From: Polyangium jinanense | GTDB lineage: Bacteria > Myxococcota > Polyangia > Polyangiales > Polyangiaceae | NCBI RefSeq assembly: GCF_028435365.1 | Contig: NZ_JAGTJJ010000020.1 | Coordinates: forward strand, 1 to 64,000 | Direction of reading: 5' to 3' | DNA length: 64,000 nt | Part shown: piece by piece, positions 26,987-36,834 of the stretch | Position numbering within the stretch: the stretch's first letter is position 1 | How the letters are laid out: each line of letters begins with the position of its first letter | Position numbers and translations under genes: made by a program | The notes under the pieces: generated by a model | Seen by the model: the letters and a program-made list of their open reading frames with translations, nothing else | What the model was told of the DNA's origin: nothing | Database searches by the model: none

Positions 26987-27382
26987 CTATCCGTTCGGCA
27001 CATCGGCAGGATCGACCTGCCGGCGCCGCATGCAGCCGACCTCGATCGCAATCGAGCCCGGCCCTCTGCAATAGAACATCACCCCGCGGTTATTCTGGAT
27101 CACGTCCGTGATGGGACCGATCCCATCGGCGACGAGGCGCGCGTGATGCCGGCGCACCTCGTCCTCGTCGTCGATGTGGAAGCCGATGTGGAACTCCTCG
27201 GGGTAGGACGCCTGCGCGTCCTGCGTTCGCTGGAGGACCAACGTGAACCCGTGGCGGTCCGAGAGGATCGCGATCGCGGGGGACTTGCGGTTGCTGCAAA
27301 GCTCGAGGTCGAAGTAGCGCTCGAAGAACTCGACAGCGGCGCGAACGTCGGGAACCTGCAGGTCCAGGTGATTGAGTTTCAT
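26987..27382 (-). CDS. VOC-family protein (second copy)
   Basis: Identical 131-aa glyoxalase/dioxygenase-fold protein to 7825-8220, with the same GGAGGC ribosome site. Confidence 0.85.
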   Translation of the reverse strand: MKLNHLDLQVPDVRAAVEFFERYFDLELCSNRKSPAIAILSDRHGFTLVLQRTQDAQASYPEEFHIGFHIDDEDEVRRHHARLVADGIGPITDVIQNNRGVMFYCRGPGSIAIEVGCMRRRQVDPADVPNG

Positions 27383-27824
27383 GAGAGCCTCCACGTTGGA
27401 CGCACACGTGCGTCATCGTGCCGTGGGTCTCACTCCGTGCTGGAGGGACAAGGGCTCCCGACCTGGGAGTGACCGGGGCTCACCGAACCGGTCCGCCGTT
27501 TTTCGACAGGACGAAGCGTACCATGCCCGCCACGTGGATGCAAAGCGCGCGCGTGGCTTGTGCGGCTCGTGGGCGTCCCTGGACGAGGACACGGCGCTCA
27601 TCCGGGATGCGGCTGCGCTCACGGCGCTTTCTCGCCGGCGAGGGAGGGTGGAGGCGGCGGCGGAGGAGTGAGGTGGGCAAGGGCCCGCGTGCTAAGGATT
27701 TCGAGCGGACACGGGGGCGGTATTTCCGGCTACGTTGCTTGGCTTCCACGGCGAGCTTGACACCGGGTCAGCTTGCCTACTAGCCTACGGCAAGTACTGG
27801 ATTGCATCGTGTAAGGAAAGCCTC
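27383..27824. other. Non-coding gap upstream of AIPR gene (second copy)
   Basis: Duplicate of 8221-8662. The TTGACA/tactag candidate promoter is at 27757-27783; otherwise nothing is recognised. Confidence 0.5.
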
Positions 27825-29519
27825 ATGGACAAAATTCTCGAAGCGTACGTCGCTGACTTTGCCGAGGACTTCAACCTGGCCACGAGCACCCCGCCGCTGC
27901 TGTTTGAGCATTTCGTAAACTACTGCGCGATTGCGCCTGAACTGATGGACCCGCTCGATTTGGCGGATATTCACGTCGCCGGGGGTGGGGATACTGCTAT
28001 CGATGGTGTCGCCATTATAGTGAATGATCGTCTCATCACTTCGCCTGAGCAACTCGACGATGTCGCTCGCCTTCGCGGGCGCTTGGAAGTGAGCTTCGTA
28101 TTCACACAGGCAAAGATGGGAACGAAATTTAACGCTGCCGAGATTGGTAGCTTTCTATTCGGCGTAAAGGAGTTCTTTAACCCGTCGAGCGCACTACCGT
28201 CGAATAAGGCGATCTCACAACGACGGGGACTGGCTGATAAACTGTTTGCGAAAAGTATTAACTTTCGCCGTAACCCCGAGCTGCGCTTGTTTTATGCTAC
28301 AACTGGCGAATGGCTTGGTGATGCGACCGTTCAAGCTCGTGTCGATGCCGAATTGGCCCAGCTTCGCTCTTTGCACCTGTTCTCCAGTGTTGAGTTTAAG
28401 CCTCTTGACGCCACGGGCATAAAGGCGAAGTACAAGAACCAGAAGCGCAGACTGGTCCAGGAGATTGAATTTGAGCGCCATGCTATAATCCCGCGCCTCG
28501 AAGGCGTGGCGGTGGCGTATATTGGTATTCTTTCTGCGCAAGAATACCTGAAGCTAATCACGGCGCCTGATAATCGCCTCAATAAGGCTGTGTTCTACGA
28601 GAATATTCGGGATTTTCAGGGGGATACGCCCGTGAACACCGAGATTCAGAGCACTCTCTTGAATGCCGAGTCGCAGTCTCTCCTTCCTATCCTGAACAAT
28701 GGTGTCACGATCGTGGCGCGCAGTATCGAGCCAACCGGTACACGGTTTCGCCTCACGGACTACCAAGTGGTCAATGGTTGTCAAACGAGTCACGCTCTGT
28801 TTTTTGCGCAGGATGAACTCAAAACGGCCGTGCATATTCCGGTTAAGCTTATTGCGACCGAAGATCCCGATATTACCGCAAGGATTATTCGCGCCACTAA
28901 CCGACAGACTGAGATTAAGCCGGAGGCATTTATTGCACTGTCGCCGTTTCATAAGCAGCTCGAAGACCTGTATGAGGCAATGTCGCGTGGCGGTGTGCAT
29001 CCCCTTTTCTATGAGCGGCGCTCACGGCAATACGACGGCACTTCGGTTCGCCCTCATCAGGTTGTAACGGTCGCAGCGCAAGTGGCCAGCTTCACAGCCG
29101 TATTTCTAGAGGAGCCGCATTCATGTCACCGCTATTATGGCGAGGTCATCGCGGCCTACCGAGACCGGTTGTTCAGGGAAGACCATAGCGTGCTTCCGTA
29201 CTTCCTAAGTTCGTTCATTCTGTACCGGCTTGAAGGCCTTTTCCGAAACAACGTTGTGCCCGCCTACCTCCGTCCGCTTAAATATCATATTGCCATGATG
29301 ACGCGCATTGGTGCGGGTGGTGGCTCCCTTCCGCCCCTCGCTAGCAAGAAAATGGATGATTACTGCGGGGTGGTGTTGAACAAATTGTCGGACAACCGGA
29401 TCTCGGCGAGCACTATCGAGGCTGCCTGCGACAAGGTCAAACAACAGCTTATGCGAGCCGGGGACGAAGCTGAATCGCCAAGAGTGCGATCGTTCACGCA
29501 GGCGTTGTTGCGCGGTTGA
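27825..29519 (+). CDS. AIPR-family phage-resistance protein (second copy)
   Basis: Identical 564-aa AIPR protein to 8663-10357: nuclease-like N-terminal region (Asp60, QAK 95-97) and AIPR core (FYENIRDFQG, NNGVTI, VNGCQTS). As a suspected defence gene of lower GC, its doubled dosage is one plausible selective reason for keeping the duplication, though nothing in the sequence proves it. Confidence 0.85.
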   Translation: MDKILEAYVADFAEDFNLATSTPPLLFEHFVNYCAIAPELMDPLDLADIHVAGGGDTAIDGVAIIVNDRLITSPEQLDDVARLRGRLEVSFVFTQAKMGTKFNAAEIGSFLFGVKEFFNPSSALPSNKAISQRRGLADKLFAKSINFRRNPELRLFYATTGEWLGDATVQARVDAELAQLRSLHLFSSVEFKPLDATGIKAKYKNQKRRLVQEIEFERHAIIPRLEGVAVAYIGILSAQEYLKLITAPDNRLNKAVFYENIRDFQGDTPVNTEIQSTLLNAESQSLLPILNNGVTIVARSIEPTGTRFRLTDYQVVNGCQTSHALFFAQDELKTAVHIPVKLIATEDPDITARIIRATNRQTEIKPEAFIALSPFHKQLEDLYEAMSRGGVHPLFYERRSRQYDGTSVRPHQVVTVAAQVASFTAVFLEEPHSCHRYYGEVIAAYRDRLFREDHSVLPYFLSSFILYRLEGLFRNNVVPAYLRPLKYHIAMMTRIGAGGGSLPPLASKKMDDYCGVVLNKLSDNRISASTIEAACDKVKQQLMRAGDEAESPRVRSFTQALLRG

Positions 29520-29946
29520 CAGGAAATGGCAGAAGCCCGTTGACCCTGCCGCCTCGCACGTGGCCCCACCCGCCTCTCGCCCTCGTGACGTCATGTCCTG
29601 ACGCGGCGTCCTCACCTTCCGAACCGCACGCATCCGTCCCACCCCGCCGATGGTGCTGTCGGTGTTCGGCTACACTCGCGTCACTCACCCCATATTCGCC
29701 CGTCCGTCGCCCCAACGACCCCGCCTCACCTCCCCCTCGCCCCCGACCCCCGCCGCCCCAACCTTCTCCGCTCCCGCCCCACGCCCTCGTGTCTCCAGAG
29801 ACTCGGCCTCTCCCCGTCCACCCCTCGTCCCCATCCCCCCGCGTATACGTCCCCGTCGCCTTCTTGCTCGGCCTCCATTCTTGAAGACACGGCCTCGTCC
29901 AATACGCGTGCTGCAATCATGCAGCCCGACTGTACAGCCTTATACC
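29520..29946. other. Pyrimidine-rich gap without a gene (second copy)
   Basis: Duplicate of 10358-10784: C/T-biased plus strand, no coding frame. The G-quadruplex motif recurs on the minus strand at 29732-29759. Confidence 0.6.
29732..29759 (-). other. G-quadruplex-forming motif (second copy)
   Basis: The same four G-runs (4-5 bases, loops of 4, 2 and 3 nt) as at 10570-10597. Confidence 0.6.
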
Positions 29947-29965
29947 CCCCGCTTTCGGGGAGGAG
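29947..29965 (+). promoter_or_regulatory. Hairpin overlapping Shine-Dalgarno (second copy)
   Basis: Same CCCCG-cttt-CGGGG stem running into GGAGGAG as at 10785-10803. Confidence 0.4.
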
Positions 29966-29972
29966 TCTTCCC

Positions 29973-30464
29973 ATGTCCGATCCCAAGCATCCCAAGCCGA
30001 ATGATCAGGTCATCGACGTCTCGGACCTTGCTCTCGTCGACATCACGCCCGACCACATCAGCCGTTTGAGCAAGCTGCGCGAGGGGTATGACGTTGCCGT
30101 CAAGACCATCGTGACCGCCTCGCCTGTCGCTCTCCAGCGCGCCGGCATCCATCCGGGTGAGGTCGCGGCGCTCGCTGCGAATTGGGTCGATGTCGAGCGC
30201 ATCGACGAGGTCGTGCCTGCCGTCGAGAAGCTCCTCGAGCTCCTCCATGAGACGCGCCTCATGCGGGGCCATGAGATTGCGATGCGGCTCGGCGAGATGG
30301 CGCAACAGATCCGCCGCCGTGCCGATCGTTCTCCCGACGGCGCTGAGATCCTCGCCCCCTTCGAGGACCTGCTCGCCTACCAGTCGGGCCCCGCGCTCAA
30401 AGCCGTCGCGACCAAGGAGAAGGCGCGCGCCAACGAGGACACGCCGAGCACGCCGACCGGCTGA
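29973..30464 (+). CDS. Hypothetical helical protein, 163 aa (second copy)
   Basis: Identical to 10811-11302: soluble, mostly helical, no recognised domain, converging on accC across the hairpin repeat. Confidence 0.7.
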   Translation: MSDPKHPKPNDQVIDVSDLALVDITPDHISRLSKLREGYDVAVKTIVTASPVALQRAGIHPGEVAALAANWVDVERIDEVVPAVEKLLELLHETRLMRGHEIAMRLGEMAQQIRRRADRSPDGAEILAPFEDLLAYQSGPALKAVATKEKARANEDTPSTPTG

Positions 30465-30500
30465 TCCTCACCCACAACCCCTCTCCACTCCGGCGTCGCG

Positions 30501-30792
30501 CCGGGGCGCTGCCCCGGACCCCGCGGGGGCTGTTCGCCCCTCGACCCGAACCAGGGCAAGCCCTGGACCATTTGGGGAAGAACTGCGCGATGCGCAGTTC
30601 TTCCCACAGGCCGGTGGCAAGACCAGGCACGGCGTTGCCCATCGAAACGTCAGCGCTGCCGTCTTGGCTGGCAGGGTCGTCTCTGTTCGATGAACTGCGC
30701 ATCGCGCAGTTCATCGACCCCGAGTCCAGCGCTTGCGCTGGTCCGGGTCCAGGGGTGGACAACCCCTGGTCGGGCCCGGGGTGAAACCCCGG
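30501..30792. repeat. Eight-hairpin dispersed repeat, copy B' (second copy)
   Basis: Duplicate of 11339-11630, between the convergent 163-aa and accC genes. Confidence 0.87.
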
Positions 30793-30803
30793 CGCTACGC
30801 TGC

Positions 30804-32309
30804 CTACCGCATCACCCGCGCCCGATGCTGCTCCACCCACGGGGACAGCCGCCCGCGGTCTTCGAGCGCCTGCCCCTCCGTCCTCCGCGACTTCATCTCC
30901 GCCCGCGCCGCCGCCACCGCAATCGCTGCGGCTAGCGTTGCCTCGTCCTCCTCGTGCACGTCCGAGTAGCCGAGCAGCGCTTCCTTGTTCTCCTCGATGA
31001 AGCCTGTCGTGTAGCGGCCTTCGACGAAGGCCGGATGCGCGAGCAGCTTCTCGTGGAACACGATGTTCGTCTTGATGCCCGTCACCACGTATTCCGACAG
31101 CGCGCGACGCATGCGCTGGATTGCCGTCTTCCGGTCCGGCCCCCACACGCTCACCTTCGAGATCAGCGGGTCGTAATGGCTCGGCACCGTTGCGCCTTCG
31201 TAAAAGCCGTTGTCGTCGCGCACCCACGGGCCCGCGGGCACGCGTAGCGCTTCGATCTTCCCGGGGCTCGGCAAAAAGCCGATTGGATCCTCGGCGTAGA
31301 TGCGGCACTCGATCGATGCGCCTCGACGCACGATGTCCTCTTGCCGCCACGACAGCCGCTCGCCTGCGGCCACACGCACCATCTCGGAGACGAGGTCCGT
31401 CCCCGTGATCCACTCCGTGATCGGGTGCTCCACCTGCAGACGCGTGTTCATTTCGAGGAAGTAAAAACTTCCGTCTTCGCCGAGCAGGAATTCGAACGTC
31501 CCGGCCGAGAAGTAGCCGACCGAGAGCGCACCCTTCACTGCCACCTCGCCCATGCGGCGGATGAGCTCGGGCGTTGCGACCGGGCAGGGGGTCTCTTCGA
31601 CCACCTTCTGGTGGCGACGCTGGATCGAGCAGTCGCGCTCGAAGAGATGGACCATGTTGCCGTGACGATCCCCGATCACCTGGATCTCCACGTGCCGCGG
31701 CCGGAGGATCGCCTTCTCGATGTAGACCGTGGGATCCCCGAATGCGCGCGCGGCCTCGCTTTGCGCGCGCTCGAACGCGCTCGCCATCTCGTCCGCGTTG
31801 TGCACGAGGCGCATGCCCTTGCCGCCGCCGCCCATCGCCGCCTTGATCAGCACCGGGTAGCCGACGCGCTCGGCCGTCGCGCGTGCTTCCTCGACTGTGG
31901 AGGCGTCGCCGCCGGGCGTGATCGGGACGCCGGCAGCCGCCATCTTCGCGCGCGCGGCGGTCTTTGAGCCCATCGCGGCCATCGCGCGTGACGGGGGGCC
32001 GATGAAGGTGATGCCGGCGCGCTCGCAGGCTTCCGCGAACTCGCTCTTTTCCGAGAGGAAGCCGTAGCCGGGATGGATCGCGTCGGCGCCGGATTTGCGC
32101 GCGGCGTCGAGCACGCGCTCGATGTCGAGGTAGCTCTCGCGGGCGGGGGCCGGGCCGATGCAGTAGGCCTCGTCGGCGACCCTCACGTGGAGCGATTTGC
32201 GGTCGGCTTCGCTGTAGACGGCGACGGCGGCGATGCCCATCTCGTGCAGCGTGCGGATGATGCGGACGGCGATCTCGCCGCGGTTGGCGATGAGGACCTT
32301 GCGGATCAC
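30804..32309 (-). CDS. accC: Biotin carboxylase subunit (second copy)
   Basis: Identical 501-aa biotin carboxylase to 11642-13147, GTG start, no biotin-carrier domain. Doubling this subunit without its carboxyltransferase and carrier partners in the unit may unbalance the complex. Confidence 0.93.
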   Translation of the reverse strand: MIRKVLIANRGEIAVRIIRTLHEMGIAAVAVYSEADRKSLHVRVADEAYCIGPAPARESYLDIERVLDAARKSGADAIHPGYGFLSEKSEFAEACERAGITFIGPPSRAMAAMGSKTAARAKMAAAGVPITPGGDASTVEEARATAERVGYPVLIKAAMGGGGKGMRLVHNADEMASAFERAQSEAARAFGDPTVYIEKAILRPRHVEIQVIGDRHGNMVHLFERDCSIQRRHQKVVEETPCPVATPELIRRMGEVAVKGALSVGYFSAGTFEFLLGEDGSFYFLEMNTRLQVEHPITEWITGTDLVSEMVRVAAGERLSWRQEDIVRRGASIECRIYAEDPIGFLPSPGKIEALRVPAGPWVRDDNGFYEGATVPSHYDPLISKVSVWGPDRKTAIQRMRRALSEYVVTGIKTNIVFHEKLLAHPAFVEGRYTTGFIEENKEALLGYSDVHEEDEATLAAAIAVAAARAEMKSRRTEGQALEDRGRLSPWVEQHRARVMR

Positions 32310-32350
32310 GGACGCCACGTAGCACGGCTCGGCGGCGGGCGGGTGGGGGT

Positions 32351-32388
32351 TCGGGGCTCTGTGCGCCGAAGGCGACCCGGAGCCCCGA
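32351..32388. promoter_or_regulatory. Inverted repeat in accC/xseA gap (second copy)
   Basis: Duplicate of the 9-bp TCGGGGCTC/GAGCCCCGA dyad at 13189-13226. Confidence 0.35.
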
Positions 32389-32532
32389 GCGTTCAAGGAA
32401 ACCCTTTCCCTCTGGCCAGTTACGAGCTACCTCTCGCCCGCCGTGCAGCGACGCGAATCGGGCCCTGCGCTCTCTTTTCACGGGGCAGGAGACTCCGACG
32501 AGGTGGCGGCCTACCAGCCTCGGGGGAGCTCC

Positions 32533-33909
32533 ATGGAAGGCCGCGCCGCCGCGGAGGAGCCCGAGGTCCTCTCCGTGGCCGCGCTCGATCAGCGGCTTCG
32601 TCGTGTCGTCGAGGGCGCCACGCAGGACGTGCGGGTCCTCGGCGAGGTCGGAGGCTTCCGGCCGCACGCGAGCGGGCACGCGTACTTCACGCTCAAGGAC
32701 GAGCGCGAGGACGCCTGCATCGACTGCGTCATGTACAAGACGGCCTCGCCGCGAGCGCGGAAGCTGCTCGCGGACGGGGCGCGCGTCGTGCTGATCGGGC
32801 GCGCGACGGTGTACGTGCCGCGGGGAAAACTCCAGTTCTCCGTGACGGATGTGCGGCCGGCCGGGCGCGGCGCGCTGCTCGAAGCGCTGGAGCGGCTCAA
32901 GCAGAAGCTCGCCGGGGAGGGGGTCTTCGCGGCCGAGAGGAAACGCGCGCTGCCCGTGGATCCGGCGGTGATCGGGGTCGTGACGAGCGGCAACGGCGCG
33001 GCCATCCACGACATCGTGACCGTGTCGTATCGGCGCGGCGCGCCGCGGATCCTGCTCGCGCGGGCGACGGTGCAAGGGCCGGGGGCCGCGCAGTCGATGG
33101 CCCGCGCGCTCGATCAGCTCGCGCGCGTGCCTGAAGTCGAGGTCGTGATCCTCGGGCGCGGCGGCGGATCGGCCGAGGATCTCTCCGCTTTCAACGACGA
33201 GGCGCTCGTCCGGAAAGTGGCGAGTTTCCCTGTGCCGGTCGTGAGCGCCGTCGGGCACGAGGTCGACGTGACGCTGACGGATCTCGCGGCGGACGCGCGT
33301 GCGGCGACGCCGTCGCAGGCCGCGGAGATGCTCGTCGCGGATCGGATGGAGCGGCGCAAGCAGCTCCGGCACCTGGTCACGCGCATGTGGCGCGCCACGC
33401 GGCAGACGATCGAGCGGCGGCGGGTCGTGGTCGACAGGCTCGCGCGGTCGATCGGCTCGCCCGCGGATCTGCTCGCGGAGCGGCAGCAGAAGCTCGACGA
33501 GCTGAACATGAAGCTCGAACGCGCGATGGAGCGGGCGACCGCGCGGCGCAAGGAAGAGCTCTCGGAGATCGAGCGGCGGCTCGGGGCGCGGCATCCACGG
33601 GCGGTGATCGCCGGGGCGCGTGCGGCGATCGGTCCGCTCGAGGTGCGGCTCGTGGCGGCGGAGCGCCGCAGGGTCGAGCGGCTCCGGACGACGCTCGGGC
33701 GGCACGCGGCGCGGCTCGATGCGCTCTCGCCGCTCGGGGTGCTCGCGCGTGGGTACGCCATCGCGACGAACGCGTCGGGGCGCGCGGTGCGGGCCGCGAA
33801 GGAGGTCGCCGTGGGCGAGTCCATCACGGTGCGGGTGCACGAGGGCGCGCTGCGCGCCGAGGTCACGGCCGTGCTCGATCCGGGGGAAGGCGAGGGGAAT
33901 GATGGCTGA
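32533..33909 (+). CDS. xseA: Exodeoxyribonuclease VII large subunit (second copy)
   Basis: Identical 458-aa XseA to 13371-14747. Excess XseA without XseB is reported to be toxic in E. coli, so a doubled xseA is notable if both copies are expressed. It overlaps aroE by 8 bp as in the first copy. Confidence 0.95.
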   Translation: MEGRAAAEEPEVLSVAALDQRLRRVVEGATQDVRVLGEVGGFRPHASGHAYFTLKDEREDACIDCVMYKTASPRARKLLADGARVVLIGRATVYVPRGKLQFSVTDVRPAGRGALLEALERLKQKLAGEGVFAAERKRALPVDPAVIGVVTSGNGAAIHDIVTVSYRRGAPRILLARATVQGPGAAQSMARALDQLARVPEVEVVILGRGGGSAEDLSAFNDEALVRKVASFPVPVVSAVGHEVDVTLTDLAADARAATPSQAAEMLVADRMERRKQLRHLVTRMWRATRQTIERRRVVVDRLARSIGSPADLLAERQQKLDELNMKLERAMERATARRKEELSEIERRLGARHPRAVIAGARAAIGPLEVRLVAAERRRVERLRTTLGRHAARLDALSPLGVLARGYAIATNASGRAVRAAKEVAVGESITVRVHEGALRAEVTAVLDPGEGEGNDG

Positions 33910-34834
33910 GGGAAAGGTCTTCGCCGTCCTCGGGCATCCGGTGGCGCACTCGCTCTCGCCGGTGATTCACACGGTCGCGTACGCGTCGCTCGGCCTGCCG
34001 CACGTGTACCGGGCGATCGACGTGCCGACCGCGGGCGAGCTCCTCGCGGTCGTCGACGAGGTGCGGCGGGGCGCGATCGCCGGGGCGAACGTGACCTTGC
34101 CGCACAAGCGCGCGGTGCTCGATCTCGCCGACGAGGTCGACACGAGCGCGGCCGAGCCGGGGGCGGCGAACGTGCTTTGCCGCGGCGGCGACGGCCGGCT
34201 CCGGGCCTACAACACGGACGCGGATGCCCTCGCGGACGACATCGCCGCGCTCGCGCCCGACGCATCGCGTAAGCGGGCGATGATCATCGGCGCGGGCGGG
34301 GCGGGGGTCGCGGCCGTGGCCGCGTGCAAGAAGTTGGGGTTCAAAGTGATCGCGGTGACGTCCCGCTCGTGGGCGCGGTCGGAGAACGTCGAGACGGCGC
34401 CGTCGGCCGAGCAGGTGCGGCGGATGGGGGCGTTGCCGCTGCCCTGGCCTTCGCCGGGTGAACCCGCGCCGGACAGTTTTGCCTCGCAGGCGCTTCGGCT
34501 CCAGTGGTGGGATCTCGCGCGGGGCGCGTCACTCGTCGTGCAGGCCACGAGCGCGGGCATGCTCGGCAAGGACCCGGGCGAGTCGGTTCGGGATGTCGTT
34601 CCCTGGGACGATCTCGGAAGCGACACGTTCGCCTACGACGTCGTGTATACCCCAAGGATGACCCCGTTCCTGCACGCCGCCGCCTCCCGTGGCCTCCGGG
34701 CCGAAGGCGGGCTCGGGATGCTCGTCAGGCAGGCCGCCCGATCGATCGTGCTCTGGACCGGGCAAGAGCCTCCGCTCGACGTGATGCGACGCGCGGCCGA
34801 GGACACGCTCGATCGCGGAGGGCACACGGTATGA
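33902..34834 (+). CDS. aroE: Shikimate 5-dehydrogenase (second copy)
   Basis: Identical 310-aa AroE to 14740-15672: SLSP substrate loop, catalytic Lys in TLPHK, Asp in NTDADAL, nucleotide motif GAGGAG. Coupled to xseA and the debranching-enzyme gene. Confidence 0.94.
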   Translation: MAEGKVFAVLGHPVAHSLSPVIHTVAYASLGLPHVYRAIDVPTAGELLAVVDEVRRGAIAGANVTLPHKRAVLDLADEVDTSAAEPGAANVLCRGGDGRLRAYNTDADALADDIAALAPDASRKRAMIIGAGGAGVAAVAACKKLGFKVIAVTSRSWARSENVETAPSAEQVRRMGALPLPWPSPGEPAPDSFASQALRLQWWDLARGASLVVQATSAGMLGKDPGESVRDVVPWDDLGSDTFAYDVVYTPRMTPFLHAAASRGLRAEGGLGMLVRQAARSIVLWTGQEPPLDVMRRAAEDTLDRGGHTV

Positions 34835-36834
34835 GCGGGCGCGGGGGCGCCTCGGACGAGTCGATCTGGCCGCATGTCGACGTGAGGCACGATCTCGGTC
34901 GTGCGCTCTTCCGCGAGTGGGTCGCGGGCAACGGCGCCGGCGCCTACGCGAGCTCTTCCATCGCGTGCATGCACACGCGCCGCTACCACGGCCTGCTCGT
35001 CGCCGCGCTCGAGCCGCCGCGCGCGCGGCACGTCGTGCTCTCGCACGTCGACGTCGCGGTGAAGTCACTCGCGCCGCGCGGGATGTGGGATCTCGCGACG
35101 CACCAGTTCCCGGGGATCAACCCGGAGCGCGGGCCGTTTTACCTCGACCGCTTCGATCAGGATCCGGTGCCGCGCTGGACCTACTCCGTCGGGGGAGGTG
35201 AGCTCGAGGTGCTGCTCGCGCTCGTGCGCGGGGAGAACGCGGCGGTGCTGCGCTACACGTGGCGCGGTCCGCAGCCGGTCGTGATCACGCTGCGGCCGCT
35301 GCTCGCGATGCGGCACATGCACGCGCTGATGCGCGAGCACGGAGCGATGGAGCAGCGGGTGGAGCTGCGCGCCGGCGAGATGCGCGTGCGTCCGATGCGC
35401 GCGCTGCCGAAGCTCTGCTTCCGCTACGAGGGCACGTTCGTGGGCTCGCCGGACTGGTGGCGGCGCTTCGAGTACCTCATCGAGCGGGATCGAGGGCTCG
35501 AGTTCCAGGAGGATCTCTGGACGCCGGGCGTGTTCGAGATCCGCGCGGATGGATCGGGCACGCCGAGCTTCCTCGTCGTCGGCGTGGAGAAGCTGCCCGA
35601 GGGCAAACCCGAGGATCTCATCGCGGCCACGACGGCGGCGCTCGAAGCCGAGGATCCGGGGCCCGAGCGGTCCGCGCTCGAGCGCAAGCTCTCGGTCGCG
35701 GCGGAGCTCTTCCGCGCAGATCTCGCGCCGGAGCCGGGGATCGTCGCGGGGTATCCGTGGGCCGAGGGCTGGGGGCGCGACAGCTTGATCGCGCTGCCGG
35801 GGCTGTACCTGGCGACGGGCAAGATCGAAGAGGCGAAGCGCGTGGCGCGCCGGATCGTGGCGAGCATGGAGGGCGGGCTCGTGCCGAGCCGCAGGGCCGA
35901 TGAAGACGGCCGCCCCGACACGGCCTCGGCCGACGCGACGCTCTGGCTCTTCGAGGCGGCGCGGTGTTTTGCCGATGTGCTCGGCGCGTCGGATCCGTTC
36001 CTGCAGAGCGAGCTCGTGCCGGCGATGACGGCCTCGTTCGAGGCGATCCTGCGCGGCGACGCGCCGAACGGGATCCGCGTGACGACGGATGGTCTGCTCG
36101 CGGCGGGCAAACCCGGCGACGCGCCGACGTGGATGAATGCGCGCGCGTTCGGCAGGCCCGTGACGCCGCGCGTGGGCTGCGCGATCGAGCTGTCGGCGCT
36201 GTGGGCGCGGGGCTGTCACACGCTCGCGCGGCTCGCGCACGCGGCGGGCGCGGAGTCGCTCGCCGATCGGGCCGACATCGCTTGCCGCAGGGCGCGGGCC
36301 GCGTTCCATGCGCGGTTCTGGTGCGAGCAGACGTCGTATCCGTTCGACGTGATCTCCGAGTCGCTGACGGGCGAAGGCGCGTTCCAGGACGCGTCGGTCC
36401 GGCCGAACGCGATCCTCGCGCTGGCCATCGATCCGGCCTGCTTCTCGCCGGAGCGGGCGCGCGCGACGATCGCGCGGGCGCGGGCCGAGCTCGTGTCGCC
36501 GGCGGGGCTCCGGACGCTCGCGCCTTCGGATGCCGCGTACCACGGGTACTACGGCGGCAACGTCGTCGAGCGGGATGCCGCGTATCACCAGGGGACGGCC
36601 TGGCCGTGGCTGCTCGGGTTTTACGCGCGCGCCGTGCGCAGCGTGCTGCCGGCGGAGGATCCGCTCGTGGCCGAGATCCCGGAGCTGATCGCCGCGGCGG
36701 CCGATCGCGAGATCGCCGTGGGGCAGGTGCCGGAGCTCGGGAGCGGCAACATGCCGTTCTCGCCGAACGGCGGTCCGGCGCAGGCCTTCAGCGTGGCGGA
36801 GCTCCTCCGCGCCCTGAAGAACGTGCTCGGCTGA
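34831..36834 (+). CDS. Glycogen debranching enzyme (second copy)
   Basis: Identical 667-aa GDE-family alpha-1,6-glucosidase to 15669-17672. It overlaps aroE (ATGA) at its start and the convergent GT2 gene by 47 bp at its end. Confidence 0.92.
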   Translation: MSGRGGASDESIWPHVDVRHDLGRALFREWVAGNGAGAYASSSIACMHTRRYHGLLVAALEPPRARHVVLSHVDVAVKSLAPRGMWDLATHQFPGINPERGPFYLDRFDQDPVPRWTYSVGGGELEVLLALVRGENAAVLRYTWRGPQPVVITLRPLLAMRHMHALMREHGAMEQRVELRAGEMRVRPMRALPKLCFRYEGTFVGSPDWWRRFEYLIERDRGLEFQEDLWTPGVFEIRADGSGTPSFLVVGVEKLPEGKPEDLIAATTAALEAEDPGPERSALERKLSVAAELFRADLAPEPGIVAGYPWAEGWGRDSLIALPGLYLATGKIEEAKRVARRIVASMEGGLVPSRRADEDGRPDTASADATLWLFEAARCFADVLGASDPFLQSELVPAMTASFEAILRGDAPNGIRVTTDGLLAAGKPGDAPTWMNARAFGRPVTPRVGCAIELSALWARGCHTLARLAHAAGAESLADRADIACRRARAAFHARFWCEQTSYPFDVISESLTGEGAFQDASVRPNAILALAIDPACFSPERARATIARARAELVSPAGLRTLAPSDAAYHGYYGGNVVERDAAYHQGTAWPWLLGFYARAVRSVLPAEDPLVAEIPELIAAAADREIAVGQVPELGSGNMPFSPNGGPAQAFSVAELLRALKNVLG

